Shown here: piece by piece, positions 7,257-16,942 of the stretch
Layout of the letters: every line of letters begins with the position of its first letter
How positions within the stretch are numbered: position 1 is the stretch's first letter
Assembly: GCA_944320295.1 (NCBI GenBank)
Contig: CALUGY010000074.1
Span: 1 to 41,131 of the forward strand
Length of the DNA: 41,131 nucleotides
Source: an uncultured Bacteroides sp.
Lineage (GTDB): Bacteria; Bacteroidota; Bacteroidia; Bacteroidales; Bacteroidaceae
Reading direction: 5' to 3'
Notes under the pieces: generated by a model
Told to the model about the DNA's origin: nothing
The model's input: only the letters and a program-made list of their open reading frames with translations
Database searches by the model: none
Made by a program: the position numbers and the translations under genes

Positions 7257-8780
7257 ATGAGGCAGGTACAGAGGAATCTTTTTACAAATGTTTTAAGCCT
7301 TATTACCAACATAATTGTTGGTGTAATTTATGTTCCTTATTTAGTAAGGACTATAGGGATTGCTGCATATGGAATTGTTCCTTTGACATTGATTGTAAAT
7401 CAATATATAAATGTTTTGACAGGTTCTTTAAGTGGTGCGTTGACTCGTTTTTATTCCATAGCACTACAGCAACATGATTATGAGCGTGCATCAAAATGTT
7501 TAAGTACAATTATTGGTGTTTTCGTTTTGCTGACCTTGATATTGTTACCCTTCCTTATTTTTTTTATAAGTAATGTGGATGATTTTTTGAATATACCTCT
7601 TAAATTTCTGGTTAGTGCAAAACTCTTGTTCTCTTTTACGATTGTTAGTTTTCTTGTTTCTTTATTTACCTCTTCTTTGAATGTAACTCTATATGCGGAA
7701 AACAGATTGGATTGGTTGAATTGGATTAAAATTCTTAGGGTTGGTCTTAAATTTTTATTAGCAGTCTTTTTCTTTCAATTGGTAGGCAAAGAGGTGTATT
7801 ATATTGGGATTGCTAATTTGGTAACAGAAGTTCTTGTTTTAATATTAAGTGCATACTTGTTTAGAGTATCTCGGAAAAAAGGAGTTGTCATTCGGAGGTC
7901 TTATTTTGATAGGGTTTTACTGGCATCGATTTTAGGAATGGCATTATGGACTATTATTCATCAGCTGGGAGATGTGGGAATCTATCGGGTTGATAATATT
8001 ATAGTAAATAACGCGTTTGATATCGTCTATTCCGGAACATTAGGTGCAGTCTCTGAATTTGGAGTTTATGTGGGTTTAGTAGTGTCTGTAGTAGGCTCAT
8101 TATATGGTCCCCTCATATTGAAAGCTTATGCACGAGGAGAACATCAGGAGGTGCAGACTTTAGTTGTCAACAATTCATTGATTGTGGGAACACTTTCGGC
8201 CATATTATGTGGTTTGTTAATGGGAACTTCAAAGAATCTACTTGCTTGCTGGTTGGGATCATCGTTTGTTGATTATGATCAATGGTTGCTGTTAAAGCTT
8301 CTTCCTCTGCCTTTTTACGCTGCGGCAGGTATATATGCTTTTTCAAATAGAGTGTGGAATTTGGTACGTTACCCGGCAATAATAACGGTGATAATGGGAG
8401 GAATTAATTGGGGGGTATTGTGGCTTGGTGCCCATTATTTTCAAGGTAGAATCAATAATGTTGTGGATATTATCTCGTTGATGCTTTCTTTTGCAGCTTT
8501 GATAGTGATAGCTCAGAGCTTTATTTTAAATGCTTCTTTTTTCCTTAAAAAATATCCAGAAAGGAAGTGTGACGTTTGGAAAGTATTTGGGAAAATTGTT
8601 GTTGTATTGATCGTTTCATGGATTATTTCTTCATGTGGATCGCGCATGTTGAATCCTACTAATATATTTTATTTATTATTGTTATATGGAATTTTGGCAA
8701 TATTCTTATTGTCCTTTATGTACTGGGGCGTTCTTAACAAGGAACAGAAAAAATCTTTTATGTATTTGATAAAAAAGTAG
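7257..8780 (+). CDS. wzx: Wzx-like polysaccharide flippase (MOP superfamily)
   Basis: Integral inner-membrane protein of 507 aa with about 12-14 hydrophobic segments along its length, the size and pattern of O-unit/capsule-repeat flippases of the MOP exporter superfamily. It should move undecaprenyl-diphosphate-linked oligosaccharide to the periplasmic face. ATG 7257 is used because GGAAAGAGG lies about 8 bases upstream; a TTG at 7254 would add one residue. It lies between the sugar-precursor genes and the glycosyltransferases of the operon. The family is assigned from hydrophobicity, length and context, since flippases carry few fixed motifs. Confidence 0.8.
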   Translation: MRQVQRNLFTNVLSLITNIIVGVIYVPYLVRTIGIAAYGIVPLTLIVNQYINVLTGSLSGALTRFYSIALQQHDYERASKCLSTIIGVFVLLTLILLPFLIFFISNVDDFLNIPLKFLVSAKLLFSFTIVSFLVSLFTSSLNVTLYAENRLDWLNWIKILRVGLKFLLAVFFFQLVGKEVYYIGIANLVTEVLVLILSAYLFRVSRKKGVVIRRSYFDRVLLASILGMALWTIIHQLGDVGIYRVDNIIVNNAFDIVYSGTLGAVSEFGVYVGLVVSVVGSLYGPLILKAYARGEHQEVQTLVVNNSLIVGTLSAILCGLLMGTSKNLLACWLGSSFVDYDQWLLLKLLPLPFYAAAGIYAFSNRVWNLVRYPAIITVIMGGINWGVLWLGAHYFQGRINNVVDIISLMLSFAALIVIAQSFILNASFFLKKYPERKCDVWKVFGKIVVVLIVSWIISSCGSRMLNPTNIFYLLLLYGILAIFLLSFMYWGVLNKEQKKSFMYLIKK

Positions 8781-8784
8781 CTTT

Positions 8785-9750
8785 ATGAAAATTTCAGTTA
8801 TTATTCCAGTATATAATGTTGCCAAATATATTGCAAGATGTATTGATTCTGTATTAAACCAGTCTTTACAGGATTTTGAGGTTATTTTGGTAAATGATGC
8901 TTCTACAGATGGTTCGACGGGAATCATTACCCAATATGCTCGTTCGGATAATAGATTTGTCATTGTTGATAATGAACAAAATATGGGACCTATGTGGGCG
9001 AGGCGTGCAGGTTATGTTAAAGCGAAGGGGGATTATATCATTTTTTGTGATAGTGATGATTATTTATTACCGGATGCTTTATCTACCCTATATCGTGCTA
9101 TCGTTTCATCTGGGGCAGACATTGTGGCTTCTTCCTTTGTAAGAAAGATGCCTAATGCAGATAAAATTATTCAGAATAAATTATCCTATGGAAACGATTC
9201 AGATTCAGTTTATAGATCATTATTGGCCGGGGAGTTTTATCATTCTTTATGTGCAAAGATATTTAAAGCTAGTCTTTTTAAAAACTATTCTTATGAAACG
9301 ATAGTACATCAGACTAACGGCGAAGATGCTATGTTGTTTTATCAAATATTGCGTAATGCAAATCGAATAGAAGTTATTTCTGTACCTACTTATTGCTATG
9401 TATTTAATGCGTTTTCTTCCACGGTTAATATAACTGCCAAGAAGGCACATCAGATATTATTTGTTCAACAATGGTGCTTTAATTTTTTGAAATCGAATAA
9501 GAATGTATATGATTTTCTGATAAAAGAAACTCTGTATACAAGAAGTAGGATCTTGAGATATTTATATATAACTAAAGAGAATTTGTTTCCGGAGAAAGAG
9601 TTACGTCCATATTTATCCTTGAAAGGGTTGTTGAGCATTTTCTCGCTAAAAGATGGGTTATTGTTGTATTTAATTCTTCATTTTTCGATAGTATCAAACA
9701 TAATGCGAATGAAATATAAGATATATGTGAAGCGGATTGGAAAGCAATAA
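8785..9750 (+). CDS. Glycosyltransferase family 2
   Basis: Inverting GT-A transferase, 321 aa. It starts MKISVIIPVYNVAKYIARC, the usual GT2 opening; NDASTDGS (37-44) contacts the nucleotide sugar and the DSDD motif (89-92) is the metal-binding DxD. The C-terminal part has basic/hydrophobic patches that may sit on the membrane. It should add one sugar to the lipid-linked repeat unit on the cytoplasmic side. It starts 4 bases after wzx. Donor and acceptor cannot be predicted. Confidence 0.88.
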   Translation: MKISVIIPVYNVAKYIARCIDSVLNQSLQDFEVILVNDASTDGSTGIITQYARSDNRFVIVDNEQNMGPMWARRAGYVKAKGDYIIFCDSDDYLLPDALSTLYRAIVSSGADIVASSFVRKMPNADKIIQNKLSYGNDSDSVYRSLLAGEFYHSLCAKIFKASLFKNYSYETIVHQTNGEDAMLFYQILRNANRIEVISVPTYCYVFNAFSSTVNITAKKAHQILFVQQWCFNFLKSNKNVYDFLIKETLYTRSRILRYLYITKENLFPEKELRPYLSLKGLLSIFSLKDGLLLYLILHFSIVSNIMRMKYKIYVKRIGKQ

Positions 9751-9766
9751 TTATCAAATTGGGATT

Positions 9767-11008
9767 ATGAATATGGCTATTCCATTTTGTTTGCTTTTAT
9801 GTTTTACCTTAAATCCATTTGTCGCTTTTTGTTTTTCTCTCTATTTATTAGCAAAGCGAAGATGGATTTTTATTTCTTCTTTAGTTTTCATCCTGTTTTC
9901 CGGGCTTTTCGGTTATACGTTTTTGCCAGCGTATAATATGGATATAACAAGGCATTATATGATTTATGAAGAATTGACAAATATTGGAAGCCTTGCAGAT
10001 TTTGTTTTTTATGAATCTCTGCAGGATAAACCTGATTTTTTGCTGGATATGGTCTATTGGTGGCTTGGAAAATTTGTAAATACTCACCAAATAGTTGGCT
10101 TTATAGGCGCTGTTTTTTATTATGGTTTGATGCTTGGGGTCATCAGGCATTTTTGTATCATATTTGTTAATGAGGACAAAGCTAAAGCGGCTTTTTTCTA
10201 TCTATTATTTTTGTTTTTAGCATTAACCACAATATATGAATTTTCTGGAATGCGGCAAGGGAATGCGATTTTGTTGTTCCTCTTTATAATTACAATACCT
10301 GAGAATAAAATTTCTGAAAAATGTAGGGCTTTATTATTGGTATTACCTGGTCTTTTACATTTTTCATTATATCCGATTGTTCTGTTGTATTTATGTACGT
10401 ACTGGATGAGGAAGAAACAAGTCTTGTTGGTATCAGTTTGTATGTTGATAGGCTATTTTTTCTTTATCCCTTTGATGCAGTTTGTGATGAATTTGTGTTA
10501 TTCATTAGGCGGAATATTTGGTGTAATAGCTGACAAAATAGATTGGTATATGTTTAGTGGAGATTTGTCGGTAATGTTATATGCTGGTTCTGGGATTCGT
10601 TTTGCTGTGATTCTTTTTTTAGTTGCCCTTTCTCCATTGTTAATTTATGTGGTTGATAAGGGATATCGAAATAGAAAGGTATCTCCATTATTACTTCGTT
10701 TTCATGCTTTTTTTATATTGTTCTGGAGCTATTTAATACTATCTTCTTCCTCATATATTTTATCGCGTAATTTAATGCTATACAAGTTTGTTGCAGCCAT
10801 CTATTTGGTTTACATCTTATATTCTTTTAGCTTAAAAGAAAAGATGAGAACATTTTTGTTATGTTTGGTTACTTGTATTTGTATATTAGGTGTGTTGTCT
10901 TTTTATCGTGGGGGAGAGTGGCATAATGTAAATCCTGCCATCCTTTATTCTAATTTATTTGATATTTTGTCATTGAAAACAAATCCTGCTGGATATATAT
11001 TTAATTGA
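9767..11008 (+). CDS. wzy: Wzy/EpsG-like polysaccharide polymerase
   Basis: Polytopic membrane protein of 413 aa with roughly ten or more hydrophobic helices. The region YNMDITRHYMIYEEL around residue 58, followed by a DFLLDMVYWWLGK segment and FSGMRQGNAILLFLF, is the pattern seen in EpsG-family polymerases, which keep a D...R..Y...and a later MRQ motif. It would polymerise flipped repeat units in the periplasm. An in-frame TTG at 9737 overlaps the previous gene; ATG 9767 (MNMAIPF) is the better start. Its presence argues for a polymeric glycan rather than a single oligosaccharide, though Wzy calls from topology can be wrong. Confidence 0.75.
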   Translation: MNMAIPFCLLLCFTLNPFVAFCFSLYLLAKRRWIFISSLVFILFSGLFGYTFLPAYNMDITRHYMIYEELTNIGSLADFVFYESLQDKPDFLLDMVYWWLGKFVNTHQIVGFIGAVFYYGLMLGVIRHFCIIFVNEDKAKAAFFYLLFLFLALTTIYEFSGMRQGNAILLFLFIITIPENKISEKCRALLLVLPGLLHFSLYPIVLLYLCTYWMRKKQVLLVSVCMLIGYFFFIPLMQFVMNLCYSLGGIFGVIADKIDWYMFSGDLSVMLYAGSGIRFAVILFLVALSPLLIYVVDKGYRNRKVSPLLLRFHAFFILFWSYLILSSSSYILSRNLMLYKFVAAIYLVYILYSFSLKEKMRTFLLCLVTCICILGVLSFYRGGEWHNVNPAILYSNLFDILSLKTNPAGYIFN

Positions 11009-11010
11009 TA

Positions 11011-12105
11011 ATGAAAACGAATCTGTTGTTCTTTATAAATTATTTAGGTTCAGGTGGTGCTCAACGGCAGATTGTAGAACTGGCTATTGGTTTTAAGGAA
11101 AGAGGGTATAACGTCCGTTTCCTTGTGTATCAAAAGGAATATGGAGATTTCTATTATGACTATCTTATAAGTCGAGGAATAGAAATTGATGGCGTTTATG
11201 AAAAGAATTATTTTAAAAGGATTTTAGTTATCCGACGATATTTGCGAAGCCACAATTTCGATGTATTAATTGCTTTTCTAGAAGTCGCAAGTTTTATGTC
11301 TGAATTAGCTGTTTTGCCATCTAAAAAATGGAAACTGATAGTAGGTGAAAGAAGTGCCGACCCAGCTAAACGGAAATCTATAAAACTTCGTTTTTTCTTG
11401 CAATGCCATATTTTAGCAGATTATATTGTCGCAAACTCTTATGCCAATATTGCTCTTGTTAAGAAGATTGCACCGATTGTACCAAAAAGGAAATGTAAAG
11501 TCATTTATAATATGTTTGATGCAATAAAAATTGCTCCAAATGAACACTTCCGTTTTTTGTCACATGATTATTTTAATCTGGTAATAGCTGCAAGCCATCG
11601 GTACCTTAAAAATTTGGATGGCTTAATTGAAGGGGTTAACCTTTTGTCGAGTGAGGAAAAAATGAAGTTGCGTATCAATTGGTACGGAAGTAATAAATTT
11701 GATGATTCTCTTGAAAAAGCGAAAAACAAAATACATTCTTATCAATTGACTGATATATTCAATTTTCACAAGGAAACGTTGGATATTTACCAGTATATGA
11801 AAGACGCAGATGCTATAGGGCTTTTTAGTTTCTTTGAAGGGTTACCAAATACAATTTGTGAAGGGCTTCTTTTTGGTAAGCCTGTTGTCGTGACAAGAGT
11901 GTCTGATGTTCCTTTGATTATTAAGGAGGACGTAAATGGCTTTTTGTGTGATGCGGATAATCCTTTCACTATCTCTAAGGCTTTATCGAAATTATTATGT
12001 AGTTCTGCCGACAATCTGGAGCAAATTGGTAAGCGGAATAGATTATTGGGCATGCAAATGTTTAATAGGAATAAGATCTTAAATGATTATGAAGCGTTAT
12101 TTTGA
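11011..12105 (+). CDS. Glycosyltransferase family 4 (GT-B), first
   Basis: Retaining GT-B transferase of 364 aa. The N-terminal LGSGGAQRQIVELA is the acceptor-side loop common to GT4. The C-terminal domain has the EX7E pattern in FEGLPNTICEGLLFGKPVV, then TRVSDVPLIIKEDVNGFL, which binds the nucleotide sugar. ATG 11011 lies two bases after the wzy stop; a TTG six bases earlier is unlikely. It should extend the lipid-linked repeat unit in the cytoplasm; specificity is unknown. Confidence 0.87.
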   Translation: MKTNLLFFINYLGSGGAQRQIVELAIGFKERGYNVRFLVYQKEYGDFYYDYLISRGIEIDGVYEKNYFKRILVIRRYLRSHNFDVLIAFLEVASFMSELAVLPSKKWKLIVGERSADPAKRKSIKLRFFLQCHILADYIVANSYANIALVKKIAPIVPKRKCKVIYNMFDAIKIAPNEHFRFLSHDYFNLVIAASHRYLKNLDGLIEGVNLLSSEEKMKLRINWYGSNKFDDSLEKAKNKIHSYQLTDIFNFHKETLDIYQYMKDADAIGLFSFFEGLPNTICEGLLFGKPVVVTRVSDVPLIIKEDVNGFLCDADNPFTISKALSKLLCSSADNLEQIGKRNRLLGMQMFNRNKILNDYEALF

Positions 12106-12117
12106 GATAGCAAGATT

Positions 12118-13269
12118 ATGAATATATTATTGTTTTCAAGGGGATATCCTTCTACCAAAGATTCACAATGGGGGTGTTTTGAAAGAGATCAAGCCCGTGC
12201 CTTACAACAGCTGGGCCATAATGTGACTGTGATGTCTGTGGATGGGCGTTTCAGATTGTATTCCCGAAAATTGGGAATAACATCTTATGAAGATGATGGC
12301 ATCAAGATTTACAATATTTATTTTCTTCCATTTAAAGCTTTAATTCCATTAGGGTACAGATTGAGGCTTAAAATTTGGAGACATATTGCCTTATATTTGT
12401 ACAACCAGATTCAGAAAGAGCAAAAGTTTGATTTAATCTATGCTCATTATCTGACTAATATTTATTTAGCTTCTGTGATAAAGCAGAAATATTCAATACC
12501 TGTTGTTGGTATTGAGCATTGGAGTGTTTTGAACCAAAGAAGATTGCCGTTGTATGTGAAGGCAATGGGGAATATTGCTTATCCTAATGTTGATAGATTA
12601 ATAGTTGTATCGGAATCATTACGCCAGCAAATTCTATTACGTTTTGGAATTGATAGCATAGTCATTCACAATATGGTCAGTAGGGAATTTTTCGAGAGAA
12701 AGATTCCTTTTCGAAAAAGATCTCATAATGGGTTAAAAATTATATCAGTAGGGAACCTGCTTTATGGGAAGGGTTATGATGCCCTAATTAAGGCATTTTA
12801 TCGTTCAAAATTGTACGAAAAAGGAGCTCGTATTACAATTGTAGGTGAAGGCAAGGCAAGGAGGGAACTCCAACGTTTGATAACCTGTTTGAATTTACAA
12901 AATTGCATATCTTTAGTTGGCCGTAAGGATAAATCTGAAGTCTTGAATTTTTTATTATCAAGCGATTTTTTTGTTCATCCTTCTCGTGGAGAAAACTTTT
13001 CCGTAGCTATAATTGAGGCTCTGTCAGTAGGTTTGCCTGTTATTGCAACGATATGCGGCGGAGCTGTTGATTGTATTAATTCAAATAATGGAATTCTTGT
13101 GCCTATTGATGATGAACAAGCTTTGTCTGATGCTCTTTTGTCGATGAATGAGAAACTGGATACTTATGATAGGGAGTATATCATGAATGATTGTCGGGAT
13201 AAATATTCTGATGAAGTGATAGCGAATCAATTAAATAAGATATTTCATGAAGTTATAAATATAAAATAA
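12118..13269 (+). CDS. Glycosyltransferase family 4 (GT-B), second
   Basis: 383 aa retaining GT-B enzyme. The N-terminal SRGYPSTKDSQWGCFERDQA is typical of WcaL/teichuronic-type GT4 members that act late in a chain. ISVGNLLYGKGYDALIKAF opens the donor domain, and HPSRGENFSVAIIEALSVG carries the EX7E pair. It ends in TAA at 13267-13269, overlapping the next ATG by one base, so the two are translationally coupled. It is the third and last glycosyltransferase, which, with the initiating transferase, suggests a repeat of about four sugars. Confidence 0.87.
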   Translation: MNILLFSRGYPSTKDSQWGCFERDQARALQQLGHNVTVMSVDGRFRLYSRKLGITSYEDDGIKIYNIYFLPFKALIPLGYRLRLKIWRHIALYLYNQIQKEQKFDLIYAHYLTNIYLASVIKQKYSIPVVGIEHWSVLNQRRLPLYVKAMGNIAYPNVDRLIVVSESLRQQILLRFGIDSIVIHNMVSREFFERKIPFRKRSHNGLKIISVGNLLYGKGYDALIKAFYRSKLYEKGARITIVGEGKARRELQRLITCLNLQNCISLVGRKDKSEVLNFLLSSDFFVHPSRGENFSVAIIEALSVGLPVIATICGGAVDCINSNNGILVPIDDEQALSDALLSMNEKLDTYDREYIMNDCRDKYSDEVIANQLNKIFHEVINIK

Positions 13270-13898
13270 TGAAAGAGTTGATAATCATTGGTGCCGGAGG
13301 TATGGGACGTACTTTATATGATATGGCTCGTGAATCTCATGGCTATAAGACAGATTTTATTATTAAAGGTTTTATTGACGATAATGTAGATTCTTTAAAA
13401 GGATTTTCCAATTACCCACCTATTCTAGGAATGATAAAAGAATATATTCCACTACCTAATGATATCTTTATTTGTTCGATAGGTGGAAATGCACGTAAAA
13501 CTTGTATGTTAGAAATTTTAGACAGAGGTGGAGTATTTTATACTTTGGTGCATCATACTGCTCGTATCGGTTCAAATGTAAAGTTAGGGCGGGGAAATAT
13601 GATCGGAGCCTTTACAACGGTAGCGGCTGATGCTCAAATAGGAGATTATAATTTTATTCAGTCATATACGATAATAGGACATGATGTACAAATAGGCGAC
13701 TGGAATCGTATTGATTCACATGTCATGTGTATAGGTGGGATAAAGATTGGTAATCACAATATGGTTCATACCTCTGCTGTAATTAATCATAATGTTTCTG
13801 TTGGGGATGATGCACATATAGGGGCTTGTAGTTTTGTGACTCGGAATGTAGAATCAGGAACAACGGTCTTTGGTAATCCTGCACGTCGTTTAGTATAA
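13269..13898 (+). CDS. pglD: PglD/NeuD-like sugar acyltransferase (left-handed beta-helix)
   Basis: 209 aa with an N-terminal UDP-sugar-binding Rossmann-like part (IIIGAGGMGRTLYD, residues 5-18) and a C-terminal hexapeptide-repeat beta-helix (IGSNVKLGRGNMIG to VFGNPARRL). His138 in IIGHDVQIGD occupies the place of the PglD catalytic base. PglD acetylates the 4-amino group of UDP-4-amino-trideoxy-GlcNAc. A PglC-like and a PglE-like gene in the same operon support that role. The four genes that follow include an acyl-activating enzyme and an ACP, so the acyl donor could be acyl-ACP rather than acetyl-CoA; that is inference. Confidence 0.8.
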   Translation: MKELIIIGAGGMGRTLYDMARESHGYKTDFIIKGFIDDNVDSLKGFSNYPPILGMIKEYIPLPNDIFICSIGGNARKTCMLEILDRGGVFYTLVHHTARIGSNVKLGRGNMIGAFTTVAADAQIGDYNFIQSYTIIGHDVQIGDWNRIDSHVMCIGGIKIGNHNMVHTSAVINHNVSVGDDAHIGACSFVTRNVESGTTVFGNPARRLV

Positions 13899-13909
13899 TA
13901 AATTTATAT

Positions 13910-14668
13910 ATGGATAAATTATTAGCAAATAAGGTCTGTATCATTACAGGTGCTGCGCAAGGTATCGGAAAATCTATTGCGGAGCATTTTGCTGCCGATG
14001 GAGCTGTAGTGTATGCTTGTGACCGTCAGAAGGGAAGCATGGATGAATGGGTCAAATCATGTGCGGCAACTTGTAATACGAAAGTGTTCCCTTTGTATTT
14101 TGATGTGACAGATGCTATGGCCGCCAAGACGGCTTTTATGACTATTTTTAAACAGGAAGGGCGCATTGATGTATTGGTGAATAATGCCGGAGTGATTTTT
14201 AACAAGAAAATAGGCATGATTCTCCGTGAGGAAACGGAATTGATGTTCAGAGTGAACGTGATAGCTGTAATAGAGATGGTACAGCTGGTTTCCCGGTTGA
14301 TGGCCAGGGGGCACAGCGGTTCCATAGTAAATATCGCATCGATAACTGCGGTTTTGGGTTCTCCCGGTCAGTCTGCATATGCGGCTACGAAAGGGGCTAT
14401 TGTCTCTTTTACCAAGTCGGCGGCTAAGGAATTGGCTGGACAAGGGATACGTGTCAATGCCGTGGCTCCTGGCATCGTAAGAACCGAGCGGTTCGCCGAA
14501 TTGTATGAAGCAAATGGCGAGAAAATAGATACACGTATAGGGAGAATTGCTTTAGGCCGTTTGGGTACGCCAGATGATGTGGCCGCAGCTTGTGTTTTTC
14601 TTGCTTCAGACAAGGCTTCTTACATTTCGGGGCAGATATTAGGTGTGGATGGCTGCGCTTCCATTTAA
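13910..14668 (+). CDS. Classical short-chain dehydrogenase/reductase, FabG-like
   Basis: 252 aa. Cofactor motif TGAAQGIG at 13-20, NNAG at 91-94, catalytic Ser144, Tyr157 and Lys161 (YAATK), and the C-terminal GQILGVDGCASI common in FabG-like enzymes. It should reduce a keto group with NAD(P)H. Positioned between the acyltransferase and the acyl-activating ligase plus ACP, it is well placed to reduce a 3-oxoacyl chain on ACP to a 3-hydroxyacyl chain; a role as a sugar ketoreductase is also possible. All catalytic residues are present. It may not be the housekeeping fabG. Confidence 0.85.
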   Translation: MDKLLANKVCIITGAAQGIGKSIAEHFAADGAVVYACDRQKGSMDEWVKSCAATCNTKVFPLYFDVTDAMAAKTAFMTIFKQEGRIDVLVNNAGVIFNKKIGMILREETELMFRVNVIAVIEMVQLVSRLMARGHSGSIVNIASITAVLGSPGQSAYAATKGAIVSFTKSAAKELAGQGIRVNAVAPGIVRTERFAELYEANGEKIDTRIGRIALGRLGTPDDVAAACVFLASDKASYISGQILGVDGCASI

Positions 14669-14677
14669 TGCTGGAAT

Positions 14678-16075
14678 ATGATACTACATTTGAATGAGCA
14701 TCCGCAAGAGGCGGTTGCAGCAATAGACTCCTCGGGAACTTCTTTGACTTATGGGGAGTTACTGCTTCTTTCTGGTGAGCTGGGCAAACTCCTTCCAGCA
14801 CGTTCTTTATTGTTTCTGCTAACAGAAAACAACGTGGGTGGCATAGCTTGGGGTATTGGCTGCATAAACTCAGGGAATGTGCCACTAATATTGAACGCGC
14901 ATATAGAAGATGGATTGTTTCAAAGTTTATTTGATATATATAGGCCTCCTTTTCTATGTGTACCCTCCGCATTGGCAGAGAAGTGGAATTATTCTGTTGT
15001 GCTCGAGCGTTATGGATATTCGTTGTTATGTACAGGAATGCCTCAATGTCCTTTGTATGAAGAGTTATCTCATTTGTTACCTACTTCAGGTTCTACAGGA
15101 AGTCCTAAATTAGTGCGTCATAAATATGAGAATATTGAGGCGGCGGCTTTGAATATCTCTACTTTCTTTGGACTGACGAGCCAAGATCGCCCTTTATTGG
15201 TATTGCCGTTGTATTATACGATGGGGCTTTCCGTTGTTTTCAGCCATTTGTATGTAGGAGCAACAGTATTGATTACCAACTTAAGTATGACAGATAAGGC
15301 ATTCTGGTTTTTTATGAAGAAACTGCGTGCCACCAGTTTTACCGGAGTGCCGTATAGCTTTGAGATTTTGAATTTGATGCGTTTTTTCCGCATGGATTTG
15401 CCGGATTTGACCTTATTGACACAAGGCGGAGGTAAAATGCCCCATGCGTTAAATTTGAAGTTTGCAGAATATTGTAGAGATACGGGACGGCGTTGGATTG
15501 CTACTTACGGGCAATCGGAAGGAACGGCTCGCATGGCTTATCTTCCTCCTGAATATGCCGTGTCCAAATGCGGGAGCATTGGGTATGCTGTGCCTAATGG
15601 AGAACTCTCATTGATAGATGCAGAAGGAAGAGTGATTAATGAGCCGAATACGGAAGGGGAGATGTGCTATCGTGGTAAAAATGTGACGCTAGGCTATGCA
15701 CATAATCAAGAAGATTTGCAATTAGGTGACGAACATCATGGTTTTATGCGTACTGGTGATTTGGCTTATCGCGATGAAGACGGGTGTTATTACATTGTCG
15801 GACGTATGGGGCGGTTCCTGAAATTGTATGGTATGCGCATCGGGTTGGATGAATGCGAGCAGATTATCAAAGCAAAATATCCGATAGAATGCGCTTGTAC
15901 AGGTACGGATGAAAAGATGTTGGTTTATATTACCCAACCGCAATATGCGACATTGGTAAAAGAACGCCTGGTAGATAAAACAAAGTTAGTAGCTTCTGCT
16001 TTTGAAATAAAGGTGGTAGATGCTATACCAAAGAATGAAGCTGGAAAAATATTGTATAGTAAATTGACTGTTTAA
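14678..16075 (+). CDS. AMP-forming acyl ligase (ANL superfamily, acyl-ACP/CoA synthetase-like)
   Basis: 465 aa adenylate-forming enzyme. The phosphate-binding loop TSGSTGSPK is at 136-144, YGQSEGTARMA near 276 is the A5-type motif, MRTGDLAYRDEDG and GRMGRFLKLYGMRIGLDECE form the hinge region, and the C-terminal catalytic lysine lies in NEAGKILYSKL. It activates a carboxylic acid as acyl-AMP and passes it to a thiol. The ACP gene starts 11 bases downstream, so the acceptor is probably that ACP. It is rather short for fatty-acid ligases, which suggests a small acyl substrate, but identity cannot be read. Confidence 0.85.
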   Translation: MILHLNEHPQEAVAAIDSSGTSLTYGELLLLSGELGKLLPARSLLFLLTENNVGGIAWGIGCINSGNVPLILNAHIEDGLFQSLFDIYRPPFLCVPSALAEKWNYSVVLERYGYSLLCTGMPQCPLYEELSHLLPTSGSTGSPKLVRHKYENIEAAALNISTFFGLTSQDRPLLVLPLYYTMGLSVVFSHLYVGATVLITNLSMTDKAFWFFMKKLRATSFTGVPYSFEILNLMRFFRMDLPDLTLLTQGGGKMPHALNLKFAEYCRDTGRRWIATYGQSEGTARMAYLPPEYAVSKCGSIGYAVPNGELSLIDAEGRVINEPNTEGEMCYRGKNVTLGYAHNQEDLQLGDEHHGFMRTGDLAYRDEDGCYYIVGRMGRFLKLYGMRIGLDECEQIIKAKYPIECACTGTDEKMLVYITQPQYATLVKERLVDKTKLVASAFEIKVVDAIPKNEAGKILYSKLTV

Positions 16076-16086
16076 AATTGAAGGTT

Positions 16087-16326
16087 ATGACAAATCTTGA
16101 AAAGTATAATAATGCGTTCGTAGAAGTGTTCGGAGTGAATGCTTCTATGTTAAGTGATAATTTTACCAAAGATGCGGTTGATGGCTGGGACTCGGTCCAT
16201 CAATTGAATATCATTGCTCTGTTGGAAGAATATTTTGATATCATGTTTGATCCGGAAGATATTATGGAATTTACTTCCTACAAAATTGGCCGTGATATCT
16301 TGAAAAAGTACGAAGTAGAAATTTAA
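16087..16326 (+). CDS. Acyl carrier protein
   Basis: 79 aa, acidic and helical, with the phosphopantetheine site Ser36 in GWDSVHQLNII. ATG 16087 is chosen over an upstream TTG at 16078. The site reads DSVHQ rather than the DSLDTV common in fatty-acid AcpP, and resembles dedicated carrier proteins of glycan and secondary pathways. It directly follows the acyl-activating ligase and should carry the activated acyl group for the SDR and an acyltransferase. A 4'-phosphopantetheinyl transferase must be supplied from elsewhere. Confidence 0.85.
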   Translation: MTNLEKYNNAFVEVFGVNASMLSDNFTKDAVDGWDSVHQLNIIALLEEYFDIMFDPEDIMEFTSYKIGRDILKKYEVEI

Positions 16327-16330
16327 AGGA

Positions 16331-16942
16331 ATGTTATATCAACAGTATATTAAGCGGCTTCTCGACTTTCTTATCGTATGTTGTGTTCTGCTTGCCCTAT
16401 GGCCTTTTTTACTTGTTGTCGTCATTTTTCTGTATTTTGCCAATAAAGGCGCGGGCGTATTTTTTACCCAAGCCCGGACAGGAAAAGATGCGAAGATATT
16501 CAATGCCATTAAGTTTAAGACCATGACGGATGAACGGGACGCAGATGGTAAGCTGCTTCCCGATGATGCACGTCTAACAAAGGTAGGTCGCATAGTCCGT
16601 TCGTTATCAATTGATGAATTGCCCCAGTTGATAAATGTCTTGAAAGGGGACATGGCATTAATCGGGCCACGCCCGTTGTTGCCTAAGTATTTGCCTTTGT
16701 ATTCTAAAGAACAGTTCCGAAGGCATGAAGTACGTCCCGGTATTACCGGTTGGGCGCAAGTCAATGGACGTAATAATATTTCTTGGCAGAAGAAGTTTGA
16801 GTTGGATGTGTGGTATGTAGACCATTTATCGCTTATGTTGGATGTGAAAATCTTCTTTTTGACAATTAAGAAGGTCTTTGTACGCGAAGGTATCGCAAAG
16901 GATGGCATGGCTACTACCGAAGCTTTTAACGGGCATAATTGA
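16331..16942 (+). CDS. pglC: Undecaprenyl-phosphate sugar-1-phosphate transferase, PglC-like
   Basis: 203 aa monotopic phosphoglycosyl transferase that starts glycan assembly by moving a sugar-1-phosphate to undecaprenyl phosphate. A single N-terminal re-entrant hydrophobic helix lies at about 10-36; the catalytic Asp95-Glu96 pair is in SIDELPQL, followed by LKGDMALIGPRPLL and RPGITGWAQVNGRN. The size matches the minimal PglC form rather than the long WcaJ form with extra membrane segments. With PglD- and PglE-like genes nearby, the likely substrate is a UDP-diNAcBac-like trideoxy sugar. Its last base overlaps the next start. Confidence 0.88.
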   Translation: MLYQQYIKRLLDFLIVCCVLLALWPFLLVVVIFLYFANKGAGVFFTQARTGKDAKIFNAIKFKTMTDERDADGKLLPDDARLTKVGRIVRSLSIDELPQLINVLKGDMALIGPRPLLPKYLPLYSKEQFRRHEVRPGITGWAQVNGRNNISWQKKFELDVWYVDHLSLMLDVKIFFLTIKKVFVREGIAKDGMATTEAFNGHN